Counted from the stretch's first letter, positions 1 through 11,088 are shown. The stretch: DNA of 64,000 nucleotides from Valencia hispanica (GCA_963556495.2 OY747712.1:14977235-15041234), one strand, 5' to 3'. Numbers and translations: made by a program. The notes: generated by a model not told the origin, from the letters alone.

Positions 1-1704
1 TGGAAATTAATGCAGATGCTCTCCATTCAACCGGACTAAGCAGGAGCTATTTTGTAAAAATATCCGTCTTTACATGTGGAAATTTAGTAGACACATTCCC
101 TAAAGCACTCATAGCTGTGATTTTTGCCAACGGTTGTTCTAGAAAGTAACTCAAGAATAATAAATTTAAATGCATGCTATATATTTTTTTAAATGAAATT
201 TTTAAACCCTGTGTTATTTTCATTACACTTCAAATCCACACCCTACTTCGTATTGTGCTTCGTAAGTTTATGGTTTTAACCTGATGAAATGTGAAATAGC
301 TTCAGAGGTATGGATATTTTTGCACGCCACTCTAAATAAGCATGAAGTCTGGACAACGAAAGCAGCTCTCACGCGGGCCGAAGCAGGAAATTACAGCAGA
401 TTTCCTCCTCCTCGAGTCAATCACTCAAGCGTTGGAGACGGTGACACAGCTTGAAGCTTGATGCAAATCTATTCTGAAGTGACATTTTCAGCAGACACTT
501 CCTTGTCACTTTGTACCAAAATCCGCACTAGAACACAGGGGTCACTGATTTACATATACAAACAGATCTGTTTGTATGTTATCTGTCCAGAACGCAATGT
601 GAACCGTTGACTGGGAGCCTGTGTGCTCTCAGCACTGCTCTGGGTCGGGCCAGTAGGTCAGCTGTTTATCAATTTACAGGTTGATGGATCCTATCTGAGC
701 TAATAAAGTAGTAAAGACGGCACATTACATTTTCATGCACGAATTAAACCATGCTGGAGTGTTGGTGTCTGGCTGCAGGCAGAGGAGCCGAGCCAATGAG
801 CCTGAACACCTGCGAGGGAAAATACCCAGATACGCACACGGTTTGAAGGTCACTGAACTTCAGGAGAGTGACTCAACATTTGTTCTCCAGTTGCTCAAAT
901 TCCCATTCGGACGTCAACGATGAAACATTTGCCCATTAAGTCCAATGACGCCTGTGATTTAAAGAGAATTACAGGGAAATGATGCATTCAATGACACGAT
1001 GGACATCTCCAGATGGCTGGCGATCAGGAAAGTCCACACCGGAATAAAGCTGGAAAACGGGCCAGGAATGTTTTCAGTCAGTGATATGAACTAAATCCTT
1101 TCTGTTCAAAGCCTCTAAACCCTGTTATTACAGTCTGTAGTGCCAACCACTTATGACTTGTACCCTGGGAAATTGTTCTGTGCACAGTTTAATAAATGTC
1201 TCTGGTAAGAGATGATCCATTAAAAAAAGGTGCTAGCGACAAATTGATGGTGTGGAATACAAACGCAGCAAAACTCAAGTTAATTTGGATAGTTTAGTAA
1301 CGTGTTAATGAGACATTCACATTTGAAATTTGAGCAGGTACTTTGCACTAAATGACAACAATTATTATGCTGCATTTTCAAGGATAATTGACATTTTCAC
1401 TGAATGGCAAAACTGTGAGAGATCTCTCCTTGATCCCCCCCACTCATCAAAATTAATCACAAATAAATCACCCTAAATGGAATCCTCTCAAAAAATATAT
1501 AAAAGCATTTTTTTTCTTAAAATTTAAAGTTTTTGTCTTGGAGTAGGGGGGTTTATGAGGAGAATTAAGTGTTGATACTACTTGATCCACTTTAGATGGC
1601 AACAAGCTGTCGTGTTTCATCCCCAGACTTCATGATTTGACTGGTTTGTCTTTGTGGACATGCCCATCTCAGCTGAGGTTACTGCGAGAGCGGACTGACC
1701 ATAC
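1..1704 (-). other. ptprm: ptprm intron, 3' part of window (no gene seen)
   Basis: This is the start of the intron that follows the exon at 1705-1840 in transcription order. It begins with a good donor (GTATGG, read on the minus strand) and runs off the window. I see no coding exon, RNA gene or recognisable transposon in it. The next PTPRM exon, which should begin with the EQY of the Q-loop, is not present. Confidence 0.7.
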
Positions 1705-1840
1705 CTCAGTCTGAACCATGTTGACCCTCCGTGAGCGCAGCTCCCTCACACAGTTGTAAATGTCCACCACACCTTCCCTCTCCGCCATGTCCAGCATGAT
1801 ATCGATGACGATGAAGCAGCCCGTCCGACCGGCACCAGCA
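1705..1840 (-). CDS. ptprm: ptprm exon: PTP D1 catalytic P-loop and following helices
   Basis: Receptor tyrosine phosphatase mu, exon of 136 bp carrying the second half of the D1 active-site signature. The acceptor is TGTGCACAG before TGCTGG and the donor is ACTGAG followed by GTATGG. The first base completes a serine codon begun in the exon at 5337-5491, and the rest reads 45 codons without a stop. It starts [10 protein letters not shown], so the HCX5R phosphate-binding loop is split between two exons with the catalytic Cys in the upstream one and the invariant Arg here. It ends RVNMVQTE, just before the Q-loop. PTPRM has Phe and Arg at the variable sites seen here ([16 protein letters not shown]), whereas PTPRK as I remember it has Tyr and CVKALRSRR. 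The enzyme is a membrane receptor that dephosphorylates junctional phosphotyrosine proteins such as cadherin-catenin partners (family knowledge). Confidence 0.95.
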
Positions 1841-1929
1841 CTGTGCACAGACAGACAACAGAATGTTCTATTACTGCTTTAATTTCAGACAGATTATATG
1901 TAAACGCAGCCTATAATTTCCCCTAAATT

Positions 1930-2760
1930 AGAGGTTACTTTCAGGGACAAGGCTGCATTTAAATGTGATTTGAAGAATGGTATAGAGTAATCTCAATAAC
2001 ACAGGCTACTTTCCGGAACTTACAGGTTACTTTGCAGAGACTTCTAGGTTACTTTCTGGATTTTACAAGCTAGTTTCCAGAATACAAGTCAATCCACTCA
2101 AAATGAGGAGTTTACATTTTCTTAACATATAAGTTACTTTCCCACAGCTAACAGGTTAATTGCTCATAACTTTGAGATTACTGTCTAAAACCTACTTTCC
2201 AGATCGCAGTTTAATTTATGGAATTTACAGATTAGCTTTCTAAAACTTATGCTTAACAGAATTTACAAGTTACTTTCTGGATCCTATAGGCTTGTTTCTA
2301 GAAAATAGAATAAAATTTAGTAGAACTACGAGGTTACTTCCTGAAACTTTGATTAGTGTTTGCTTTTGAGAGTTGATATGTTACTTTTCAGGAATTTAAA
2401 CATTACTTTTCCAGAATGTATTGACACACAGTGTACAGGTTACTTTTCTGAAATTTTATGTTTACAGAATTTAAGAGTTGATTTTCCTAAAATATTTTTT
2501 ATGTCCTTAAGGTTGCCTTTAAGAATTTGCAAGTTACATTCCCTGAACTTCCATGTTAATATATCAGAAATTATAGGTTGCTTTCCAAAACCATAACTTC
2601 ACTTTCTGGTAACTTACAGGTTACTGTATTTATTGTATATGTTAATTTCCAGAGTCTACAGGTAATCTTCCTTGAACTTACATGTTACTCCTCTGAAATA
2701 ACAATTTGCAGAATCTTCAGGGTACTTTCCAGAACTTACATGTTGCTTTTCAAGAGAGGA
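1930..2760. repeat. Highly degenerate minisatellite, unit about 20-28 bp
   Basis: A loose motif near ACTTACAGGTTACTTTCCAGA recurs at irregular 20-28 bp spacing across about 830 bp. Clear instances lie near 1931, 2006, 2023, 2047, 2261, 2330, 2385, 2436, 2530, 2615, 2655, 2685 and 2730. Units differ by many substitutions and small indels, so this looks like an old tandem array. On the minus strand, the sense strand of ptprm, the best units read CTGTAAGT, which resembles a 5' splice site. I do not recognise it as a named satellite. Confidence 0.7.
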
Positions 2761-4283
2761 CTGTGTTATAAAGTCACATGTAATGTAGTACTTTCAGGAA
2801 CCCGTTGTATTTATTGTGTGACTTGTATTTTCCACTTGGCATTTATCTGAACAGTTTCAGGGTTTCAGGTCATTTTTGTGCACCCAATCTAGGTTGAACT
2901 GTTCTGTTCTCTGAAATGGCCATAAAAGATGTCTGTACAGTTCAGGAAAAGTTTGCTGTGAAATCTGGAGAGTCTCTTTAAAAATGAAAATATCCTGTGA
3001 GATCAATGAAAGTTTTACCTTTAATTTCTGTTGCTACCAGTATGTTAAAAGAATGCACTTTATTTTTTCTCAATTGATTGTTACCATTTAGTGCATTTTA
3101 GTTCTGTGAACTTTACCTCAACAACATAGGTCTTTTATATAATATGCTGACAAAACTGTATAGAATTTATCTTAAGTTCAGACCGATGTAATTTTAATAG
3201 CATTTCTGTAGAAAATACTACCTCTACACTTGTGATAATACTGAAATCAAACACCGAATGGTTGAGAACGTTTGGGGCTTAATGCAGCACAGACCCCAAA
3301 AAAGAGAGAAAGAAAATATTGATGTTTAAGATCATTGCAAGGGTTCACGGACACCTCAGAAAAATTCATTAGTGACCACAGTTTGGTGCTGCGTCCATGA
3401 ATTCAGGTTAAAAGTCCACCATGCAGTAGAACAAAACACACTTACGCATAAGATTCACACAGATGAGGCAAACCCTAAAAAATGTAACCTTCTGTTTTAA
3501 AACCCAAATGTGATGTCCCCCCATTAAAAAAAGAGATGAAATGTTCTGCTTGATAAAACAGTGCATTTCTAATGTCAACATCTGTGCCTTAGTGCACATA
3601 ACAAGGGAAACGTGCACATTTGTGAATGCACCATTGATGCTGAGTGATATATGTACATGAGAAACATGCAGAGCTATAAATGCAAAGCTTTTCAGGGAGC
3701 TTAATGGGTTCTCTGGACTCCATTTCTGTCCCACACTGAAAACATCTGGCCAATTATAAAATGAAAAATGCTTTAGTAAAAAGTAAATACTTGCACAGGT
3801 AAACTTTGTATAAAAAAACAACACAAAAACTATTTTGCACTGCAGCACATGACCTCCAGGTCAACATGAACTAAAAAGGTATATGTTTTGTTTAAAATTA
3901 AATTGTATTTAAAATAAAACCAAATGAAATATCCATGTTTTGGTGTTTGAAATATCCTCTTAGGAAACACATTTAGGTTTTAAATGGTTATACAGAAATG
4001 TTTGGGGAGATCTGATACACTTTTAATGGGAGCTTCCCAAAAGGGCATCTATAACTTCTCTTTGTCAAATATATGACTGTGTAATTTAATCCATTCATTT
4101 GAAAGCATTAATCCTAGACCTATAACCTTACAAATGCTATAAACGGGGTTCGGATAAATTTCTCATGTATAAAAATGCTCATACTCAACTCTCCAGAGTT
4201 CTCAGCCTTTTATGTTTATTGTAAAAATATAAAATACTAAAGCTTGCCATGACTTTATGGTGGATATTTCTACAGTAAAAGGC

Positions 4284-4965
4284 TTTAAAAAAGGAAATGG
4301 AAAGAAGGACAAAAGGAAGAAAGGAAGGTAAGAAGAACAACTTGAGGAGGAAAGCTAGGACACAAAGAATGAAGTCAAAGAAGAAAGGACACAAGGAAAT
4401 AAGGAATGAAACAAAGAAAGATGGAAAAACAGAAGGAAGGAAACAGAAAGGAACAAAAAAAGACAGGGAAGGAAGAAACAAAGGGACAAGGAAAGGAAAG
4501 AAAGACAGGAAATAGCTAAAGAAAAGAAGCACGCAGGAACGAAGGGAGAAAAAGGAAGGAGGAAGACAGTGAAGGGGTAGAGGAAGAAATCTAGGTCACA
4601 AGAAGGAAGGGAAGATGGCAGACGAAGAACAAAGACAAGGAAAGATATAGGAAAGGATGGAAGGACTCAATGGAAAGGAAGGAAGGAAAGGAATAGAAAG
4701 AAAAAAAAAGGACTAGGAAGGAAGCAGGAAAGGACAGAAAAAAAGACATAAGGAAGGATGAAAGAAAGGAAGAACATGAGAAAGAAAGAAAACAGGATAG
4801 TGGGAACAAAAGAGAAGGAAGGGGGTTTCAGTCACAAAGAAGGAAGGAAGGAAGGAAGGCAGGAAGGAAGGAAGGAAGGAAGTACTAGCACAATGGAGGG
4901 AGGAAAAAAGGAAGGAAAAATTATACCAGAAAGAAAGAAGGGCTTAAATGACAACTTTTAGAGAA
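4284..4965 (+). repeat. Long polypurine tract, GGAA/GAAA-rich
   Basis: About 680 bp are almost entirely A and G on the plus strand, built of imperfect GGAA, GAAA and GGAAAGAAA units, with the purest GGAAG run at about 4839-4881. Open frames on either strand inside it are low-complexity (Lys/Arg/Glu or Ser/Phe/Leu) and are not genes. On the transcribed sense strand of ptprm it is a polypyrimidine tract of the same length. Mirror-symmetric purine tracts of this kind can form triplex DNA (general knowledge). Confidence 0.85.
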
Positions 4966-5336
4966 TGAGATAGGAAGCAACGTTTGGACATACAAATATT
5001 TGCCGTACTCTAATTTTGTTTTTGCATACTTATCCAGAACTGAAAAATACAGAAACAAAATTCCAGACTTTTAAGGACTACGTATGAACCCTGTATACAT
5101 TGCTTGTGTTTTCAATCTTACTAGCTTTACATTTCTGATTTGTAGGTGCCTTTCTGAGCTTCACTTATCTTTATTCCACAAAGAAATAAGATCGCATATT
5201 TTGCAGAGTTTTGGATTCCTTTTTTCTTCTTCTAACAACTGCATAAAACTCTGAACAATTTTTTTTTTTCACATGAACGCATCAACAGGAATCACAGCAG
5301 CTGAAACAAAGAGCTGTTTCCTCACACCGAGCCCAC

Positions 5337-5491
5337 CTGCAGTGTACCACCATAGGCCCGGCATTGGTCAGAGTCTTGGACTTGACCCTCCTGATGAACC
5401 CCAGTAGGCCCGTGGCATGGTAGGGCACGCCGTGGTCTGGCCAGCCGGTGAAGTGAAACTGTCGGATCTCCCGGATCTCATGTGCGCCTCT
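5337..5491 (-). CDS. ptprm: ptprm exon: WPD loop and catalytic cysteine of D1
   Basis: Exon of 155 bp, phase 0 at its start (acceptor CCTCAG before AGAGGC) and phase 2 at its end (TGCAG followed by GTGGGC). It encodes 51 complete codons including [19 protein letters not shown] and GPMVVHC. The Asp of WPDHG is the general acid of the PTP reaction and the Cys of VVHC is the nucleophile that forms the phosphocysteine intermediate (family knowledge). The next exon supplies SAGAGRTG. The sequence [20 protein letters not shown] matches R2B phosphatases, and the stretch [16 protein letters not shown] is the variable part. Start and end were chosen because only these splice sites keep the frame with both neighbours. 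Confidence 0.96.
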
Positions 5492-6964
5492 CTGAGGAAC
5501 AGAGTCATCATGTTAAACACATAGAGAGCAGGGAAGATTAACACAGAAGGAATGCTGAGAGGTTTGCTCAACAGATGTGAGAGGTCCTTGCTAAGCAAAT
5601 ACAGTGGTGAATTAAATGCAAACACAAACTTCATGGACATAGCAGAAGGTGGGATGAGAAAACTTTCCATTATCTATCAGCAAACAGTATCATCAGAGGG
5701 GAATCCAGCCTTAAAGCATTTCTGTGTCAAACCTTTTAGATTCCAGGTTGCAACATTGACTACATGGATGCTGTGGATGTACATAAAACATGCTCTCTGC
5801 AGCTTTGAAAATCTGGGTTACAATGACTCACAGCAAACTGCAACTCCTCAAAGTGTAACCCAAACTGCTGATTGCTCGTCAGCAGTCGCTAACCAACATT
5901 AGAAGGGAGAGCTAATTATTTGAGAGTATTCCCACTAGAAAACGTTTTAATATATACAGCGTTTAAGGATCAGATGCTTCTTTTAGCTACATCAGTTTAC
6001 CTTGGCTGGTCTGTTTTAGTTTGGATCTGCACAAATGCATACTTTTAAAAGGTGTAATGTGTTGAATTTTAACAGCTGTAGTTTATGTTTTTAACAAGTA
6101 TCTTATGTGAGTGGAATCTTTTATGGATTAAAGTAAACCAAGGATTCCTAAACATGCAGAGTTTATCAGAGTGTAACTATTTGCAATAAAATGATGAAAA
6201 ATTAGATAACTGATGGAACAAATGAGTGAAAGGTGCACTAAAATTATGAAGTCAAGTACAACCACAGGTAAATGACAGTGTAAATGATGTAAGAATAATA
6301 AAATGACAAAGTTAATTGGACTGAGGTGATTTAACAAAATAAAAGCTCTAAACTTCCCAAATTACAAAATACAAGGATCTGTGGTCTTGGGGACTCCGTG
6401 TTCCTGAGATAAGAGCCATCCTTTTCTAGCCTGTGGGCCCAGTTTGGGAAACTGTTCAAAGTCTATTTGGGAAACAGATACCGTTCAGCAACAACCTGAA
6501 TGAATGGAGAATGATTGGGTTTTGGAAATAAATTATGCTGACAAATAAAATACACCCTGAGAGTGTTTTCAAGGATTACTCTGAACTTATTTAGACGTAA
6601 CTAGGTTAAATAAAGATAGATAGCTTTGAGATTGTCTCATGAACTAAGAGCAAGTTCTGAAAACGAGTTTAATAGCAGATTATAAATAAACGGGGGATTT
6701 CATTAAACATGGCTTAAAAAGCGGGTTCTAAAAAAGAGGTACTGGAAGAGCTAAATTATTGGAATGATGTCTCAGGGGTCCAGCAGCAGGACTGGGATCC
6801 CACAAAGATTATTGGGAACTTTTCAAGTTTATAACCTTTGACTTTGGTCACCCCGTCCAGGTACAGGAGAAGCAGATGAAGCAAATTTAACCACTGAGAT
6901 TTCCTTTATTATGTATTAACTTTTTTTTTTCATCTCCACAGCTCTCCCCAAACAGCGATCATAA

Positions 6965-7013
6965 AATCCGCTCTCAACCTATTTGCTCCTCTAAAAACTA
7001 AAAGTTCACATGA
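6965..7013 (+). repeat. Short L2 LINE fragment
   Basis: About 45 bp here (CTCTCAACCTATTTGCTCCT and the AAAACTAAAAGTTCACA after it) are nearly identical to a stretch at about 12540-12586 inside the L2 element downstream. The match stops abruptly on both sides, so this is a small isolated piece of the same LINE family. Confidence 0.6.
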
Positions 7014-9003
7014 CCCAGGGTCATGAGCCAGGGGATCAATATTTTGAAGGAAAAGAGGGGATTGGATAACCAATTAGGAGTAATTAGGTTCTCCTATTGA
7101 ATTTTTGGGTTTAATTGGGTTTTTGGTCAAATTTGGATATAATTAGAATTAATCAGAAGAGGATATAATATAATCGCTTTATACTAGAAGGGGAGGAGAA
7201 TAGAGGTTTCAAATTAATTCGAATAAGGGTTAAGCTTCAATTAAACTCAATACACAGTTAAGGGTTGGAGACCCCTAACTTTTGGATAAAGGGATCTTTG
7301 GGTTTTTGGGCATAAAAACTAAAGACTTTCTTCAAGGATGATTGTTTAAACATTGATTTGATTTCCTATTGATTGATTTATTCTTGGCTAAATCCATAAC
7401 TTCTAGTCTAGGCTCTGGGTTAATGAAGCGTGGCTCATTAACCAAAGTCTGTGGCGTTCGTTTAGGATTGCTTGATGCAGCAGCTGCATCAAGGTAATCT
7501 GAACCAAACTCCCACGTCTGCTAACCTCTAACCTAATCACTTACTTATAATCAACTAACTAATCCTTTGAATTACCTCACATATATTTGGACTAGCACGC
7601 TATTACACTTAACACACACTAGGGGCCTCCTGATCGATGATCCCTTCCCTTCCAGGATGCAGAGGCTGAGGAGGACCAAAGGTGGACCTTAGGGGTCACA
7701 ACATGGAGCAGCAACAAGGGAAGTGTGCACAGTTTAACACCGAGTCCAGACTTCATATCTCATTGAGACGTGCAAAAAGAGGCTACATAATATATCTCTA
7801 TCTGTTAGGTCCTTTTCTCTAGAGTCCTAACAGATGGCGAGAAGAGTGTGGCCATCCTTGGGGGCAGGAAGTTGTCCATTTTTTCCCCCCACCAATACGA
7901 ATGAAGTGGTGAACAAAAGACAACCACAAATAGCCTACAAAGACCCTTGGTGGGTTTTTCAATTCTGACAAGTCAAGTCTCAACAAAGTCATCTGGATGG
8001 ACGATCCCTGGTTACTTTGAGCTAATTCCATGGCCAGCATGATTCATGTCTGATTATCAATTGATCATTGTCTTTTTTTTGTCAGCTCTCTTTGCACCCA
8101 TTAGAAATTGTATCAACATCTTGAAATAATCCTTTATGTTTTGGGCATTACTGTGGTGAAAGAAAACGAATGGACTGTTACAGCAACATTTCAAGGTTAT
8201 GTCAATTAATTGATTAATTATATATTAGTAAAGGCATGTATGGAATATGGCATGAGAGATTATCAGAGTCAGTGAAGAGACCGTTCACCTAGTCTGATCT
8301 AACTGCAGCGAGGAGTGTTTTGGTTAACCTTGCAATGAAGACATAGCATTGGGAGATGAAACGTAGAAGCTGCTTACAGAGAAGACAGACATGATCTAGG
8401 GTGCGAGAGAGTTCAAGCGTTTGCCCAGGCAGGCTCATGTGTACGACTGGCTGTATTAAAACTTCAACCTCATCCTTATGGAAGGAAGAAGATATTTTCT
8501 TTCCATGACAGTAAAAACAGGGATTTGCACAACTATTTTATCATATTGCGACAACAAACCTAGCTAGGAGGTGAAACTCCACCCTCGTCTCAGATGTTTT
8601 GAAGGTTTCCTTCAAAGGATGTCCTTCATTTATAGCTACATCTGTCTTCTCATCAAATCCAACAAGCTGCTCTGAAAAATAAATCTGTTCAACAAATACT
8701 GCCCTCACCATTTTTTACAGTAGGAATGGTGTGATGTGCAACATTAAACGTTTCATTTTGGTCTCATCTGACCAGACCACCTTTTTCTGCCTTTTAGCTG
8801 TGACCCCTTCACGACTTTTGGAAAATTTCAACAATGGATGTCTTCTTGCAAAACTCCAACAAAGATCAAAATTGTGAAGCGAATGACAAATTGTTGTCTT
8901 GTCGACAGATTCTCCCACTTATCCTGTGAATCTCTGAATCTCCTCCAGAGTCATCATGGGCCTCTTGGCTGCTACTCTGATTAATGCTCTACCTACAGGT
9001 ATA

Positions 9004-9217
9004 CAATGGCTTGCAAAAGTATTCGGCCCCCTTGAACTTTTCCACATTTTGTCACATTACAGCCACAAGCATGAATCAATTTTATTGGAATTCCACGTGC
9101 AAGACCAATACAAAGTGGTGTACACGTGAGAAGTGGAACAAAAATCATACATGATTCCAAACATTTTTTACAAACAAATAACTGAAAAGTGGGGTGTGCG
9201 TAATTATTCAGCCCCCT
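9004..9217. repeat. Left terminal inverted repeat of the Tc1 element
   Basis: About 214 bp, from CAATGGCTTGC to GCCCCCT, nearly identical to the reverse complement of 10377-10590. The transposase stop codon begins almost immediately inside it. Both arms keep the TGCAAAAGTATTCGGCCCCC end motif. Confidence 0.9.
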
Positions 9218-9220
9218 GAG

Positions 9221-10222
9221 TCAATACTTTGTAGAACCACCTTTTGCTGCAATTACAGCTGCCAGTCTTTTATGGTATGTCTCTACCAGCTTTGCACATC
9301 TAGAGACTGAAATTCTTGCCCATTCTTCTTTGCAAAACAGCTCCAGCTCAGTCAGATTAGATGGACAGCATTTGTGAACAGCAGTTTTCAGATCTTGCCA
9401 CAGATTCTCGATTGGATTTAGATCTGGACTTTGACTGGGCCATTCTAACACATGGATATGTTTTGTTTTAAACAATTCCATTGTTGCCCTGGCTTTATGT
9501 TTAGGGTCGTTGTCCTGCTGGAAGGTGAACCTCCGCCCCAGTCTCAAGTCTTTTGCAGACTCCAAGAGGTTTTCTTCCAAGATTGCCCTGTATTTGGCTC
9601 CATCCATCTTCCCATCAACTCTGATCCAGCTTCCCTGTCCCTGCTGAAGAGAAGCACCCCCAGAGCATGATGCTGCCACCACCATTTTTGACAGTGGGGA
9701 TGGTGTGTTCAGAGTGATGTGCAGTGTTAGTTTTCCGCCACACATAACGTTTTGCATTTTGGTCTCATCTGACCAGAGCACCTTCTTCCACATGTTTGCT
9801 GTGTCCCCCACATGGCTTGTGGCAAACTGCAAACGGGACTTCTTATGGTTTTCTTTTAACAATGGCTTTCTTCTTGCCACTCTTCCATAAAGGCCAACTT
9901 TGTGCAGTGCACGACTAATAGTTGTCCTATGGACAGATACCCCCACCTGAGCTGTAGATCTCTGCAGCTCGTCCAGAGTCACCATGGGCCTCTTGGCTGC
10001 ATTTCTGATCAGCGCTCTCCTTGTTCGGCCTGTGAGTTTAGGTGGACGGCCTTGTCTTGGTAGGTTTACAGTTGTGCCATACTCCTTCCATTTCTGAATG
10101 ATCGCTTGAACAGCGCTCCGTGGGATGTTCAAGGCTTGGGAAATCTTTTTGTAGCCTAAGCCTGCTTTAAATTTCTCAATAACTTTATCGCTGACCTGTC
10201 TGGTGTGTTCTTTGGACTTCAT
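9221..10222 (-). pseudogene. Tc1 transposase with an out-of-frame central segment
   Basis: A continuous frame of 333 codons from the ATG at 10222; a longer in-frame extension to 10306 is unlikely to be the native start because Tc1 transposases begin near MKSKEHT. Residues 1-115 are the paired-like helix-turn-helix region (LNIPRSAVQAIIQKWKEYG) with the GRPPKL hook. The catalytic triad is D152 (WSDETK), D237 (QQDNDPKH) and E272 (NPIENLW), with 34 residues between the last two, the Tc1 DD34E pattern. Residues about 157-199 do not match the family. The +1 frame there does ([10 protein letters not shown], then [17 protein letters not shown]). A deletion after DETK and a later one-base gain near KLD restore the frame. 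The product is therefore probably inactive although the frame is open. Confidence 0.9.
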
Positions 10223-10376
10223 GGTGTTGTTGTTCCAACATTCTCTTAGACAACCTCTGAGGCCGTCACAGGGCAGCTGTATTTGTACTGACATTAGATT
10301 ACACACAGGTGCACTCTATTTAGTCATTAGCACTCATCAGGCAATGTCTATGGGCAACTGACTGCACTCAGACCAA

Positions 10377-10590
10377 AGGGGGCTGAATAATTACGCACAC
10401 CCCACTTTTCAGTTATTTATTTGTAAAAAATGTTTGGAATCATGTATGATTTTTGTTCCACTTCTCACGTGTACACCACTTTGTATTGGTCTTTCACGTG
10501 GAATTCCAATAAAATTGATTCATGTTTGTGGCTGTAATGTGACAAAATGTGGAAAAGTTCAAGGGGGCCGAATACTTTTGCAAGCCACTG
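10377..10590. repeat. Right terminal inverted repeat of the Tc1 element
   Basis: Mirror arm of 9004-9217, starting AGGGGGCTGAATAATTACGC and ending GCAAGCCACTG beside the TA duplication. A few mismatches to the left arm are visible at the extreme end (CAATGG against CAGTGG). Confidence 0.9.
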
Positions 10591-10958
10591 TATTTAAGAT
10601 GATACTTAAGTGTTCAAAGCTGATGATATTGTTTTATAACTATAGTAGAAGGGGCTGGATACAAAAACACAATACGCTTTGAAATGTATATTTGTAAATT
10701 GTTAACATTTTTGTTAATGTGTGACTTTATGTTGATCTCTTAGACAAAATCCCAGTGAAATAAATTGAGGTTGGTGGTAGCAACAGGATAAAATGTTGAA
10801 AGGTTGAAAGGGTACTAATACAGTTGTGAAATGCTGGATGCAGCTTCTTTAAACCATTATCAGATTAAGTGGAACATCGTTTCTGTGGGTGACGTAGTGC
10901 CAAGTGATGCTGTGACCAAGTTTACGGGGTCAGGTCCGGTAAAATTCATTCATTCAAC

Positions 10959-11088
10959 ATGGAGGAAATACTGATAACGGCCATGGCTAATCACCCGGAG
11001 CTATACGACACCAGTTGCTTTCTCTACAGAGACAGGAATAAAAAGCACCTGGCTTGGAGGAATATAAGTGAAGAGATAGGGCAGCCTG
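10959..11088 (+). pseudogene. MADF-domain exon fragment
   Basis: The frame opens MEEILITAMANHPELYD and continues with YRDRNKKHLAWRNISEEIG. This is the start of a MADF (Adf-1-like Myb/SANT) DNA-binding domain: acidic start, HPELYD, then the K-K-AW motif. The frame ends at a plausible donor (GCCTG followed by GTAACT), so it looks like a first coding exon. The rest of the domain is not found nearby. MADF proteins in fish genomes are often the second gene of Harbinger-type transposons, so a lost transposon gene is the likely source (inference). A host gene fragment is possible but less likely, given the transposons on both sides. Confidence 0.6.

Larger units (their letters stand above)
1841..5336 (-). 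other. ptprm: ptprm intron (3.5 kb)
   Basis: This intron separates the two exons that share the active-site signature. It holds a degenerate tandem repeat (about 1930-2760) and a long purine tract (about 4284-4965), annotated separately. Between them (2860-4280) the DNA is A/T-rich; open frames there show no family motif and I find no gene. Donor GTGGGC and acceptor CAG are both readable on the minus strand. Confidence 0.8.
9004..10590 (-). mobile_element. Tc1-like DNA transposon, near full length
   Basis: An element of 1587 bp flanked by TA at 9002-9003 and 10591-10592. Its ends are inverted repeats of about 214 bp: CAATGGCTTGCAAAAGTATT at the left pairs with AATACTTTTGCAAGCCACTG at the right. 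One transposase gene lies between them on the minus strand. The two long terminal repeats are still highly similar, so this is the youngest-looking Tc1 in the window. It landed in an older Tc1 remnant. Tc1 elements move by cut-and-paste into TA sites (family knowledge). Confidence 0.95.
8565..10835 (-). mobile_element. Old Tc1-like element split by a younger Tc1 insertion
   Basis: Decayed Tc1 DNA is present at about 8565-9001 and resumes at about 10593-10835. The left part reads, on the minus strand, as broken transposase: WSDETK and the RRHPLL region are visible between 8715 and 8990, with frameshifts and stops. The right part matches the subterminal region of such elements (GGGGCTGGATACAAA near 10650, then ACAAAATCCCAGTGAAATAAAT near 10744). 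The younger Tc1 at 9004-10590 sits at a TA inside it. The outer ends are too worn to place exactly. Confidence 0.75.

Noticed and set aside
1930..2760. CRISPR-like array of regularly spaced repeats
   Set aside because: Units are degenerate, spacing is irregular, there are no unique spacers, and the genome is vertebrate.
4185..4961. Open frames on both strands rich in Ser/Phe/Leu or Lys/Glu/Arg
   Set aside because: They are translations of the polypurine tract; no domain and perfect dependence on low-complexity DNA.
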